Shown here: positions 30,854-40,764 of the stretch, one piece after another | How positions within the stretch are numbered: the first letter of the stretch is position 1 | How the letters are laid out: each line of letters opens with the position of its first letter | Source of the DNA: Adiantum capillus-veneris | Taxonomy: Eukaryota; Streptophyta; Polypodiopsida; Polypodiales; Pteridaceae | Assembly (NCBI GenBank): GCA_014529385.2 | Contig: CM043950.1 | Span: 152,696,445 to 152,760,444 of the forward strand | Length of the DNA stretch: 64,000 nucleotides | Direction of reading: 5' to 3' | The notes under the pieces: generated by a model | Database searches by the model: none | What the model was told of the DNA's origin: nothing | Seen by the model: the letters and a program-made list of their open reading frames with translations, nothing else | Program-made: the position numbers and the translations under genes

Positions 30854-31273
30854 ATGGACGAGTGGCTAAAGGAATTTTCTAACTGGAGGACGGAAGAAGA
30901 AGAGACGAAGGAGGCCCTAGCCGCCTTCATTGAGGTGCTATTGCTAGGCTGCAGTGTCATCAACATTCAAGAGGTAAATTCTCCATCTCGTATCATTCGT
31001 TCTGACTATAAATCGAAAGTATCAGCTGGCAGATTGGTGAGGTGCCATCACTGTTGTCAACCAAGGCACACGGTCAATGAGTGCTAGCAATGGAGACAGC
31101 GGAAGGGCTGAAGTCTTCTACATTGACATTCATCGCAAGGAGGTCATTCACCTCAAGGAAGGAAAGCGGACGATGAGGCCTCTTTTCCCTAAAGAAACTG
31201 CAGTCAAAGATAAAACCCCAAAGTGGCCTAAAGGGGCTACTCGAGCCAAGGGTAAGGAGAAGATAGGCTAGCC
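30854..31273 (+). pseudogene. Interior A upstream ORF1, N-terminal part with CCHC knuckle
   Basis: The ATG at 30854 opens M-D-E-W-L-K-E-F-S-N-W and runs to a CCHC-type knuckle, C-H-H-C-C-Q-P-R-H-T-V-N-E-C (C-x2-C-x4-H-x4-C) at about 31043-31084, followed by TAG. A second frame then encodes Y-I-D-I-H-R-K-E-V-I-H and R-P-L-F-P-K-E-T-A-V and a basic segment to 31271. The same two-frame arrangement is in interiors B and B'. The region lies between PBS and gag, where Ogre-type elements carry an additional ORF of unknown role. The knuckle hints at RNA binding (inference). Confidence 0.55.
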
Positions 31274-31282
31274 TGGAAACAC

Positions 31283-31813
31283 ATGACCCCGAAGGGAGAA
31301 GCATCTGGCCAAGCAAGTTCTTCAAGCTCAGAGAGCCGGGTTGTACCCACTTGGTCAAAGAAGAAGTCATCCGAAGCTAAGCGGCGGAAGGTCGCCTACC
31401 GATTTGCACGACGCATGCGAGTGCTACCAATCCACTTCGACAATCCAGAAGAAGAAGTGGTGAGAAGATTCCCATGTCCTAGAGAAGAGTGGTTCGGCTA
31501 CTGCTCTCGCTGTTTTGGGAAGCGAGTGGAGGACCTTCTTCCCCTCCCTGTACAACATATCTTGAAGAAGCTCTCTACCACGGGAGAGACCCAGTGGGCT
31601 GGAGATGAGCTGCAGCTGAATGAAGTAGAATTCATGAAACATGCCGATTACGGAAATTACCTACAATTGCTGTTAGCCAAGAGACTGGGAGTGGTCCGAC
31701 GCGTCGCCATCACCCCGTACGTGCTAAGCAACGAAGGAAGGGTAAAGCCCATGAAAGGTGACGACCTCTTGTGGATGTGCCGAATCATCAACACTGGCAC
31801 GGTAAGAGTATAA
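31283..31813 (+). CDS. Interior A upstream ORF1, main 176-codon ORF, unknown function
   Basis: An uninterrupted ATG-to-TAA frame between the PBS and gag, preserved in all three copies (also 37782-38312 and 47675-48205). The N-terminal 35 residues are Ser- and Lys-rich. The rest looks globular, with F-A-R-R-M-R-V-L-P-I-H-F near residues 47-58, E-E-W-F-G-Y-C near residue 75 with nearby cysteines, and a C-terminal I-T-P-Y-V-L. I recognise no named domain. In interiors B and B' its ATG overlaps the TGA of the preceding frame as ATGA. Intactness amid broken pol genes is notable. It corresponds by position to Ogre ORF1. Confidence 0.6.
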   Translation: MTPKGEASGQASSSSSESRVVPTWSKKKSSEAKRRKVAYRFARRMRVLPIHFDNPEEEVVRRFPCPREEWFGYCSRCFGKRVEDLLPLPVQHILKKLSTTGETQWAGDELQLNEVEFMKHADYGNYLQLLLAKRLGVVRRVAITPYVLSNEGRVKPMKGDDLLWMCRIINTGTVRV

Positions 31814-32136
31814 GTAAGTATTTCATACTTTGTGCATGATGGAAAATGGCCGGACGGCATTCCCGTTCAGATTCCTGCAGCATATGCATGTGAATATCTA
31901 TGTAGATAGGAAAGGCTTCTACCAACAGAAGATCGTTTACCTATTCGGTGCGACAGTACTAGGAGAATCCTCAATTCCCCGAACCCTATCATTCTCCCCA
32001 TACTAGATTACCATCATTCCTTTAATGTCTCTATTTTTATCATGTTTTAGCCTATCCAATCAACCCTGTAAAAACTGCTATGAGCCGTTGCTGTTAATGT
32101 GAAAAAAAAAGGTTTGTAATTTCTCGAGTCACCACC
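31814..32136 (+). other. Region between ORF1 and gag
   Basis: Begins with a GTAAGTAAGT-like sequence after the ORF1 stop and ends just before the gag ATG. In interior B the equivalent stretch (38335-38550) is open and may be a frameshifted end of ORF1 (F-Y-Q-Q-K-I-V-Y-L-F-G-A). In A it is interrupted. No other feature seen. Confidence 0.4.
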
Positions 32137-32729
32137 ATGGCAAGTGTTTCTTTCCCCACGTTCAGTGGAAAGAAGGGTGAGGATCTCACCACTGATTTTC
32201 TGGATGATTTTGACATTGCTTGTGTCATCTCCAACAAAGATGACGACGCTTCACGACTCAGAATTTTTCCTCTACTGATGAAAGTAGAGGCCAAGTCCTG
32301 GTATAATGCATTGCCCCAGGCTACCAAGAATGCATGGGATGTGTTAAGGGTTGCTTTTGTAAAGAGGTTTGGTAGAGGCACAACCTCGGAGAAGCTATGG
32401 CAGCTATTGACAGAATTAAAGCAGGAACGCCTGCTGGAGTACGCCACCTATGAGTCAAAGTTTGTGGACTTATGGGAGACGTAGGTTTCCACACTCGAGG
32501 AAGGCGAAGGAGCGCCTAATTTCCTGAAAAAGGACTGTTTCATTGCTAGTCTATGGTCGCCGCTTAGAGAGAAGGTGAAGGGAAGGTTTCCTGCAACATA
32601 TGAGTTGGCAGTTGAAGTAGCCCGCCTTAAAGACAAGAATCTGCGCATGCAAGTAAGAGTAAATGAGTCAGAGGAAACAAGCTCAGCCCGACCAACCCCA
32701 GTGTGTGCAACAACCAATCATAGAGTCTA
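32137..32729 (+). pseudogene. Gag of interior A (one nonsense codon)
   Basis: The ATG in a strong context (ACCACCATGG) starts M-A-S-V-S-F-P-T-F-S-G. The gag core pattern follows: A-K-S-W-Y-N-A-L near residue 52, W-D-V-L-R-V-A-F-V-K-R-F-G near residue 68, and L-W-Q-L-L-T-E-L-K-Q. A TAG at about 32482 replaces a codon that is sense in interior B, after which the frame continues to 32729 with an R-E-K-V-K and A-R-L-K-D-K basic tail. It would assemble the particle shell. Confidence 0.8.
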
Positions 32730-32869
32730 ACCACAGGAGACATCAGAGGAACAACAAGACTTGTTGAGTCGCATCACCACCCAACTAGAGAGTTTATCTG
32801 TGCATCTGGTGTAGCAAGGGCATGCATCTGGCAGAAATCTAGAACAAGGAAGAGGACAGCGAAGGTAGA

Positions 32870-33119
32870 ACCCAAAATACCATTGTTACAATTGCGGGGA
32901 AGACAGCCATGGAATGTACTACTGCCCACACCCAAGAAGGCAGAATTTCAATAGAGGAGGGAGACAAAATCAGATCTCTCTGCCAAGAGTAAGACCACCA
33001 CCAAGGCAGCCAAGACCAATCCCAACAATCCAAATCCTGCAACCACCTATACAACAGCAACCACCACCCCAACCTCTCATTCCGCCACTACCCCCACCAC
33101 CTGCGGTGAACCAGCGGTG
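32870..33119 (+). pseudogene. Gag C-terminus of interior A: CCHC knuckle and proline-rich tail
   Basis: A zinc knuckle C-Y-N-C-G-E-D-S-H-G-M-Y-Y-C is encoded near 32888-32930, followed by an Arg/Asn/Gly patch and a long Pro/Gln-rich stretch ending at a TGA at 33118. The knuckle would bind element RNA. Stops at about 32740, 32813 and 32866 separate it from the gag core. Confidence 0.75.
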
Positions 33120-33377
33120 AGTGTCATTAGCTTAGAGGCTAAAGGGAAGGCGATGGTAGAAGAGTCAGCTTGAGAGAAGCACAAAGGAAAAGAAAAGGTA
33201 GAAGAAGTGGATGCTATGGGAGTGAAACGTGCGAGGCACGAGGAGGCATCTCAAAAGGAAGAGAAGATGAAAGGGAAAGCCGAGTCTAGCAAGCAAGCAG
33301 CTAAACCGCGGCGGAAGATAGACATCGTGGACTTATCACTAGGTGAGGAAGCACAACCCTAAGACTTAGTTCAGGAT

Positions 33378-33960
33378 GTGTTAATGCAGGGCCCAAAGAT
33401 AACTTGGCCCCAATTACTCCACCTTGCACCCAGAATGAGGAGGCAATGGAGAAAAATGGTAAGTACAAGGAAATCAAAACCACGGATAGCTGGGGCTATC
33501 TCTGGGAGGGATCTCGATGACATCTTGCCAACCATGGACGCTCACATCAAAGGGCAGCGGATTTCAAATGTCTTCATAGATGGTGGCGCGCAAATATGCG
33601 TCATGAGTGAGAAGATGATGCACCACCTAGGTCTAGAGGTAAGTAGGCCGGCACCCTGCCGAGCCAAGATGGCAAACAATGTAAGAGTAAAATGCGTAGG
33701 CATTGTAAATGCGGTCAAAGTAAAAGCATTCAATACGGAAGTGGAGGTAGACATCTTCGTCATGCCACACAAAGATGGCCTTGGCTTATGACCATGGAAG
33801 CCAAACAAGACTGGAGCACCGTGATGATCCACATGAAGGATGCTAAAGGGAAGTCCATATTCTACGACATGAGGATTGGAAAGCAGTGCAATATGATCTT
33901 GGAGGCTTCAGAAGACAATTCCACCAGCGACTCCTCGTCTACCTCAGGAGAAGACACACC
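33378..33960 (+). pseudogene. Retropepsin-like protease of interior A (25-bp deletion)
   Basis: The active-site motif reads F-I-D-G-G-A-Q-I (near 33575), a D-G-G variant seen in Tat-lineage proteases rather than the common D-S/T-G. The second half, with the I-L-G-R-P-W motif present in interior B (near 40313), is lost here by a deletion of about 25 bp at 33772-33775 that also shifts the frame. It would have cut the polyprotein. The frame resumes after the deletion as an acidic linker. Confidence 0.78.
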
Positions 33961-34189
33961 ACCACTGATGGGAGTGACAGTAGCATCGAAGTAATGGGAG
34001 TCATTCTTAAAGACCCCAACAGCTTAACACAATCTGAAGCAACCTCAGCAAACCAAGAGGGACCATCAGGTAAGCAGTCATTGGAGGATGCAAGTAAGCT
34101 ACAAAAAATGCTCTCAAATGAGTTAACCAATGAAAAAAGGAAGGAGTATGTCTCCATGTTAGGAAACTTCACTATGTTCATTGATGGCT

Positions 34190-35090
34190 ATGATAAGATC
34201 ATAGGAATTACAGTAGTGCAACACCACATAAAGCTCAAGGAAGACAGTAAACCCGTAGTACAGAAGCTCAGAAGACTTGGAGTAGTTCAACAAGAGGCAT
34301 TGCTTAAAGAAGTAAGGAGTTTGCTACAAGCAGGTTTCATCTACCCTGTCGAAGACTCAAATTGGGTCTCCCCAGTAGTAGTTACACCAAAAAAAAAATG
34401 GTAAATGGAGAGTCTGTGTGGATTATAAACCGCTCAATGCAGCCACGAAGAGGGACCATTTTCCCCTCCCATTCCAGGATGAAATACTCAATGAAGTGGC
34501 AGTCCACAAACGCTACACGGTATGCGATGGCTACTCAGGATACTTCCAGATTAGCATTGCGGAGGAGGATCAGAAGAAACAACCTTCATCACACCTTGGG
34601 GATGTTTTGCCTACAGAGTGATTCCATTTGGCCTCACCAACGCCCCAGCCACATTTCAACGCTATGTAACATTTGTTTTCCAACCCTACTTTGGAAAATC
34701 AATACGGGTTTTCATAGATGATTTTTGCATCTATAGCTCATGAGCCCTTCATCTTAGCAAAGTCTATGATGGCTTAACCAGGCTACAAACCCTAGGTGGC
34801 CAACTCAACGTGGACAAGTGTCACATTGGTGAGAGCAAGGTCACTCTCCTTGGTCATGTAATTTCAGCAAAAGGAATCGAGGCTGACCCTAGCAAAATTC
34901 AGGCTCTGATATCTTTATCATCTCTCACCACCGCCAAGCAGTTGGTTTATTTCCTTCAGAAGGTAAGATATTTAAGTAGGTTCATTCACCTGCTATCTCA
35001 AGTAGTCTTCCCCTACAACAACTCACCCAAAGGGATATTTTCTCATGGAGTGAAGAGAATGAGCAGCAGTTCATTGAGGTAAAGCAAGTC
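34190..35090 (+). pseudogene. Reverse transcriptase of interior A (frameshifted)
   Basis: Motifs: W-V-S-P-V-V-V-T-P-K near 34365, C-V-D-Y-K-P-L-N near 34412, F-Q-I-S-I-A, F-G-L-T-N-A-P near 34630, and the catalytic F-I-D-D-F near 34715, then V-L-L-G-H-V-I-S-type sequence near 34850. An extra A in the run near 34390, a shift near 34580 and a TGA in the codon after I-Y-S-S (34741) break it. It would copy the element RNA. The F-I-D-D box and the following connection domain are of Ty3/gypsy type. Confidence 0.85.
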
Positions 35091-35129
35091 CTATCTAAGC
35101 TTCCCACTATTTCACCTCCTAAGTGAGAC

Positions 35130-36031
35130 GAGCCATTCTATGTAAACCCTAGTGTGGGAAATGATACTCTGGGAGCAGTGCTAATGCGAAAGGATCCCAA
35201 AACGTCTTTCATGCACCCTATTTACTTCTCTAGTGGAGTCATGACCCCATCAGAAAAGGGATTCACCGAAGTAGAACACATGGTTCTAGCACTAATGTTT
35301 GCTACCACGAAATTCCCTAGACCATTTCTAATCCTGGCAATGGAAGAAGTTTTCCCTTATGAAATGCGACACATGGATGTCTCCTCTAGGATCTCAAAGT
35401 GGTTAATTAGACTACAAGAGTTTGATTACACCATGCAAGTAGAAAATTCCACCAAGGCTAGTCTAGCAGGAATTCTCACTCATTACCACTACGAGAAGAA
35501 GCTGAAGGTCAACACGGAAGCAAAGGAAGGAATACCAGATAAAGAGAGCCCTAAGCTAGAGAGAGATCACTCTCTCTTCTTTGACGAAGCATACAAGAGA
35601 ACAATGGATCAGTCTGCAGCAGGCATGGTCATTTTCAATGAGCAGCAGGAAAGAGTATTCTCCATGTGGCAGTTATTACACTCCCACTCTAACAATGAGG
35701 GAGAATATGCAGCCCTAATCCTTGGGCTGGAACAATGTATTTCACAAAAAAATCAGTGCTTAAATGTGTTCGGCGACACTTTCCTTTTGATTAGGCAGAT
35801 AAATGGCACATGGGAGTGCAAAAATCAGGTTTTACTTGGTCAACTTCGCCAAGTTAAGGACCTTCTGAAGAAGTTTGAAGCAGTAAAGCTCTTCCATATT
35901 CCCAGAGCAGAAAACAAAGAGGCAGATGCACTAGCTAAAGAAAGAATACAAGATGTTCCCATAGGAGCAATCAAATTAAAGCTACCTCTCTTCCAAGGCA
36001 GTGACGCTATGCCTGATACATCAGCTTTTTG
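35130..36031 (+). pseudogene. RNase H plus archaeal-type second RNase H of interior A
   Basis: The open frame from 35154 starts in the gypsy RNase H (L-G-A-V-L-M-R-K-D, H-P-I-Y-F-S-S, T-E-V-E-H-M-V-L-A). After a linker comes a second RNase H-like domain at about 35560-35960: F-F-D-E-A, G-M-V-I-F, N-N-E-G-E-Y-A-A-L-I-L-G-L, L-N-V-F-G-D-T and E-N-K-E-A-D-A-L-A. This archaeal-type domain is diagnostic of the plant Tat/Ogre lineage. Here its first catalytic region is F-F-D-E-A where interior B has F-I-D-G-A, and E-Y-A-A replaces E-Y-E-A. A small deletion near 35313 removes five residues relative to A'. Confidence 0.82.
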
Positions 36032-36852
36032 AATACAAGGGAATTTCCAAGAGAACACACTAAAGGCCAAAAACAATGGCTGGTAAGGAAGGCTACTAGG
36101 TACCGCCTTATAGACGACCACTTGTATTGTAAGGGCAAGGATCAAATTCTTAGGCGGGTGCCAACCTCCAGTGAAATCACAGAGGTAATTTCAAGCTGCC
36201 ATGACGGCGTCTGCGGTGGTCATTTTTCTCTAGATATCACCAGTAGGAAGATTCTACAAGCAAGATACTTTTGGCCTAGTTTGAACATAGATGTGCACCA
36301 TTGGTGTAAAACATGTAGGGCTTGTCAAGTGGCTAGTGATCGTACGCTAACCTACGAGCCACAAATCCCTATCATTTCATATGGTCCGTTTGAGAAATGG
36401 GGAATAGATGCAATTGGTCCCTTACCAAGGGACCAATCAGGTAAACTATACATCATAGTGGGTGTAGACTACATGACACGATGGGCAAAGCCACGGCCCC
36501 ACCCGCATTACAGCCCAAGAGGTGGAAAAGTTCATTTTTGAGCATATCGTTTGCCGTTTTGGCACTCCTCTTGAGATAATATCAGATCGAGGACCAGGAT
36601 TCAGAGGTGATAAGGTAGGGGAACTGATGAAGAAGTTAGGCATCACACATCGGAATTCAATACCATACTATCCACAATGCAATAGTCTGGTAGAGAAGGT
36701 AAATGGAATGATTTGCAAGATCATCACAAAACAGGTGAACAACCATACAGGAGATTGGGATAAACATCTCGTGGCAGCTCTTTGGGCCTACAAAACAACA
36801 TTCCGAACATCACTAGGTTTCACCCCTTTCCATCTAGTTTATGGGAAGGAGG
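36029..36852 (+). pseudogene. Integrase of interior A (frameshifted and C-terminally deleted)
   Basis: The zinc-binding H-H-C-C region (H-D-G-V-C-G-G-H, then C-K-T-C-R-A-C) is near 36200-36330. The core follows with W-G-I-D-A-I-G-P-L-P (36400), S-D-R-G-P-G-F (36585) and N-S-L-V-E-K-V-N-G (36685). Small deletions at 36486-36500 shift the frame relative to A'. The frame runs straight into LTR sequence at 36852, so the C-terminal domain seen at 53341-53781 is missing. Confidence 0.82.
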
Positions 36853-37051
36853 CCTCTTGGTAGCAAGCTTCACAATCATTGAGTCGTCTTAGAGAACACA
36901 CCAAGTAGTTTTCACAATTATTTCTCCCTATCTCTCTATCACCACGGTGTGCCGCCTCGCTGGGAGGAAGGTCATTGTAAACACTGCAGAAATAATTCTC
37001 CCTCACACCCCCGAGGGTTTTCATCATTTGTCAATCTCTCTCTCTCTCTCG

Positions 37052-37109
<58 letters not shown>

Positions 37110-37271
37110 GTGTGTAAGTTCGCGGTGTTCATATCATTGTGGTATGCATTATAGCTGCTCAAAGCTAGGTGGAGCCTCCTATTGGTTTTACCATGACAGG
37201 CTCGAGGCGCGCCATTCGGCCCCCGGCGTTTTAGAGGCCGTCGGGGTTTGGGTTTTGCTTTGCTCCCGTCA
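36853..37271 (+). repeat. Truncated LTR between interiors A and B
   Basis: Matches the last 420 bp or so of the LTR (aligning with about 54850-55358), including the CT array (37027-37083), a CA array (37084-37108), the U5 hairpin block and the terminal GTCA. The left two thirds, including the TATA region, are absent. The join to integrase sequence is at ctcttggtagc. Confidence 0.85.
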
Positions 37272-37273
37272 TT

Positions 37274-37291
37274 TGGTGCCCCCACTGAGGA
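37274..37291 (+). promoter_or_regulatory. Primer-binding site of interior B
   Basis: TGGTGCCCCCACTGAGGA two bases after the LTR end. Confidence 0.75.
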
Positions 37292-37345
37292 GGGCTTCTA
37301 AGACCCTTCAATTTACAATGATGAAAGTGACGCACGCCATCAATC

Positions 37346-37785
37346 ATGGACGAATGGATGAAGGAATTTTCTAGCTAGAGGACGGAAGAAGAGGAGACAA
37401 AGGAGGCACTAGCTGCCTTCATTGAAGTACTACTACCAGGCTGTAGTGTTGTCAATATTTAAGAGGTAAATTCTCCATCACGTGTTGCTCGTTCTAACCA
37501 CAAATTGAGAGCATTAGGTGGGAGGTCGGTGAAGTGCCATCACTGTTGTCAACCAAGAGACACTATCAATGAGTGCCAGCCAACGAAGGTAGCGAAAGGG
37601 TTGAAATTGTCTACATTGATATTCATTGCGAAGAAGTCATTCACATCAAAGAAGGAAAGAAAACAGTGAGGCCTCTTTTCCCTAAAAAAACTGCAGTCAA
37701 AGTTATAACCTTTACTCCAAAGAGGCCTAAAGGGGCTGCTCGAGCCAAAGGTAAGGAAAAGATAAGCCAGTTTGGAAACACATGA
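37346..37785 (+). pseudogene. Interior B upstream ORF1, N-terminal part
   Basis: Equivalent to 30854-31273. The first frame has stops near 37373 and 37458, and the knuckle histidine is replaced by Asp (C-H-H-C-C-Q-P-R-D). The second frame, 37573-37785, is open (Y-I-D-I-H, R-P-L-F-P-K-K) and ends in a TGA that overlaps the next ATG. Confidence 0.5.
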
Positions 37786-38312
37786 CCCCGAAGGGAGAAG
37801 CATCTGGCCAAGCAAGTACTTCAAGCTCAGAAAGCCGGGTTGTACCTAGCTTGCCAAAGAGGAAGTCATACGAAGCTAAGCGGCGGAAGGTCGCCTACCA
37901 ATTTGCACGACGCATGCGAGTGCTACCAATCCACTTCCACAATCCTGAAGAAGAAGTCGTAAGAAGATTCTCATGTCCTAGGGAAGAGTGGTTCGGCTAC
38001 TGCTCTCATTGTTTTGGAAGACGAGTAGAGGATCTTCCTCCTCTCCCTGTACAACTTATCCTGAAGAACCTCTCTACCATGGGTGAAACCCAGTGGGCTG
38101 GGGACGAGTTGCAACTAAATAGAGTAGAATTCATGCAACACGTCGACTACGAAAATTACCTGCAATTTCTACTAGCCAAGAGACTGAGAGTGGTGAGACG
38201 CATTGCCATCACCCCGTACGTGCTGAGCGATGAAGGAAAGGTAGGGCCCATGAAAGGCGACGACCTCCTGTGGATGTACCGACTCTTAAACACTGGCACA
38301 GTAAGAGTATAA
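37782..38312 (+). CDS. Interior B upstream ORF1, main 176-codon ORF
   Basis: Same length and frame as 31283-31813 with scattered substitutions, and no stop. The ATG at 37782 overlaps the upstream TGA (ATGA), which would suit termination-reinitiation or a -1 event, or simply decay of a once continuous frame. No domain recognised. Nearly identical to 47675-48205. Confidence 0.6.
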   Translation: MTPKGEASGQASTSSSESRVVPSLPKRKSYEAKRRKVAYQFARRMRVLPIHFHNPEEEVVRRFSCPREEWFGYCSHCFGRRVEDLPPLPVQLILKNLSTMGETQWAGDELQLNRVEFMQHVDYENYLQFLLAKRLRVVRRIAITPYVLSDEGKVGPMKGDDLLWMYRLLNTGTVRV

Positions 38313-38334
38313 GTAAGTATTCCACCCTCTATGC

Positions 38335-38550
38335 ATGATGGAAAATGGGCCGACAACATTCCCATTCAGATTCCTGCAGCATATGCATGTGAACATCTAT
38401 GTAGATAGGAAAGTCTTCTACCAACAAAAGATCGTATACCTATTCGGTGCGGTGATACTAGGAGAAATCCTTAATTCCCCAAATCCTATCATTCTCCCCA
38501 CATTGGATTACCATCATTCCTTCAATGTTTCTATCTTTATCATGTTTTAA
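38335..38550 (+). CDS. Open stretch after ORF1 in interior B (possible ORF1 extension)
   Basis: A 71-codon frame with F-Y-Q-Q-K-I-V-Y-L-F-G-A and a hydrophobic C-terminus. The matching stretch in interior A is partly conserved at protein level but frameshifted. It may be the C-terminus of ORF1, shifted out of frame, or chance. 48228-48443 is its duplicate. Confidence 0.3.
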   Translation: MMENGPTTFPFRFLQHMHVNIYVDRKVFYQQKIVYLFGAVILGEILNSPNPIILPTLDYHHSFNVSIFIMF

Positions 38551-38653
38551 TCTATCCACCCAACCCTGTAAAAAGCCACTATGAGCCACTACTGTTGTTA
38601 ATGTATTAATCTAAAAAAGAAAAAAGAGGTTTTTAATTTCCTGAGTCACTACC

Positions 38654-39243
38654 ATGGCAAGTGTTTCTTTCTCCACGTTCAGTGGAAAGAAGGGAGAAGA
38701 TCTCACGATCGACTTTTTGGATGATTTCGACATTGCTTGTGTCGTCTCCAACAAAGATGACGACGCTTCACGACTTTGAATTTTTCCTCTACTAATGAAA
38801 GTAGAGGCCAAGTCCTAGTATAATGCGTTGCCCCAGGCTACCAAGAATGCATGGGATGTGTTAAGAGCTTCTTTGTAAAGAGGTTTGGTGGAGGCACAAC
38901 CTCGGAGAAGCTATGGTAGCTACTCATGGAATTAAAGTAGGGAAGTCTGCTAGAGTATGCCACCTACGAGTCCAAATTTGTGGACTTATGGGAGAGATGG
39001 GTTGCCTCACTGGAGGATGGCAAAGGAGCACCTAATTTCCTAAAGAAGGACCGTTTCATTACTGGTCTATGGTCACTGCTTAGAGAGAAGGTGAAGGAAA
39101 GGTTTCCTGCAACATATGAGTTGGCAGTCGAAGTAGCCCGCCTTAAAGACAAGAAGCTACGCATGCAAGAAAGAGTAAACGAGTCAGAGAAAACAAGCTC
39201 GGCCCGACCAACCCCAGGGACTGCAACAACAGCCAGTCCATAG
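38654..39243 (+). pseudogene. Gag of interior B (several stops)
   Basis: Aligns with 32137-32729. Starts M-A-S-V-S-F-S-T-F. Stops occur near 38778 (TGA), 38817, 38928 and 38938 and a frameshift near 38872. The open tail 38980-39243 (L-W-E-R-W-V-A, R-E-K-V-K-E-R-F) is intact. Confidence 0.75.
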
Positions 39244-39399
39244 AACCCAACCGCAAGAGGCATCAAAAGAGCAGCAAGACCTGATGAGTTGCACCACCAC
39301 CCAACTAGAGAGTTTATCCATGCATCTGGTGCAGCAAGGGCATGCACCTGTCAGGAATCCAGAACAAGGAAGAGGGCAATGAAGGCAGAACCAAGAGTA

Positions 39400-40762
39400 C
39401 CATTGTTACAATTGCGGGAAGATGGCCATGGTATGTACTATTGCCCACATCCAAGGAGGCAAAATTTCAATAGAGGGGGGAGACAGAATTAGATCTCTTT
39501 GCCAAGAGAAAGACCACCACCACCTAGGCAACCAGGGCCGATCCCACTAGTCCAAATCCTTCGACCACCTGTACAACAGAAACCACCACCCCAACCTCTC
39601 ATTCCACCACTACCTCCACCACCTGTTGTGAACCAAGCGGTGAGTGTTATTAGCTTGGAGGCTAAAGGGAAGACAAAGGTAGAAGAATCAGTTCGAAAGA
39701 AGCACAAAGGGAAAGCAAAGGTAGAAGAAGTGAATTCTATGGGAGTGAAGCGTGCCAGGAACGAGGAATCCTCTCAGAAAGAAGAGAATATGAAAGGGAA
39801 GGTCGAGTCTAGCAAGCAAGCAGCTAAACCACGACGAAAAATAGACATCGTGGACTTCTCACTAGGTGAGTATGCAAAACCCTATGACTTAGTTCAGGAT
39901 GTGTTAATGCAGGGCCCGAAGATAACTTGGCCCCAATTACTCCACCTTGCACCAAGGATGAGGAGGCAATGGACAAAAATGATAAGTACCAGGAAATCAA
40001 GACCCAAGATAGCTGGGGCTATCTCTGGAAGGGATCTCAATGACATCCTACCGACCATGGATGCTCACATCAAGGGTCAACGAATCTCAAACGTCTACAT
40101 AGATGGCGGCGTGCAAATATGATTCATGAGTGAAAAGATGATGCACCATCTAGGTCTAGAGGTAAGTAGGCCGGCACCCTGCTGAGCCAAAATGGCAAAC
40201 AATGTAAGAGTAAAATGCGTAGGCATTGAATGCGGTCAAAGTAAAAGCATTCAATACAGAAGTGGAGGTAGACATCTTCGTCATGCCACACAAAGGGGAG
40301 GACTACGCCATCATTCTTGGGAGGCCTTGGCTTATGGCTATGAAGGCTAAACAAGATTGGAGCACCGGAATGATTCAGATGAAGGACGCTACAGGGAAGT
40401 CCATATTCTACGACATGAAGACTGGGAAGGAGTGCAACATGATCTTGGAGGCTTCAAAAGATGAGTCCACCAGCGACTATTCGTCTACCTCAGGAGAAGA
40501 GACAACCACCGCCGACGGAAGTGACAGTAGCATCGAAGTGATGGGGGTCATTCTTAAAGACCCGAAAAGATTGACACAATCTAAAACACACCCGACAAAC
40601 CAAGAGGAATCATCAGGTCTGCAGTCCTTGGAGGATGCAGGTAAGTTACAAAAAATGCTCTCAAAGGAGTTAACAGATGAAGAAAGGAGGGAGTATATCT
40701 CCATGCTAGGTAGCTTCACTACTTTGTTTATTGATGGTTATGATAAGACACAGGAATTATAG
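39400..40762 (+). pseudogene. Gag tail and retropepsin-like protease of interior B
   Basis: A zinc-knuckle start C-Y-N-C-G-K near 39406 loses its frame through a missing G that B' retains. A proline-rich tail and linker follow (39499-40122). The protease motif Y-I-D-G-G-V-Q-I is followed by TGA at 40120-40122, where B' has TGC. After a frameshift near 40228 the second half is open, with Y-A-I-I-L-G-R-P-W near 40306-40330, and continues as an acidic linker to 40762. It would process Gag-Pol. Confidence 0.75.
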
Positions 40763-40764
40763 TA

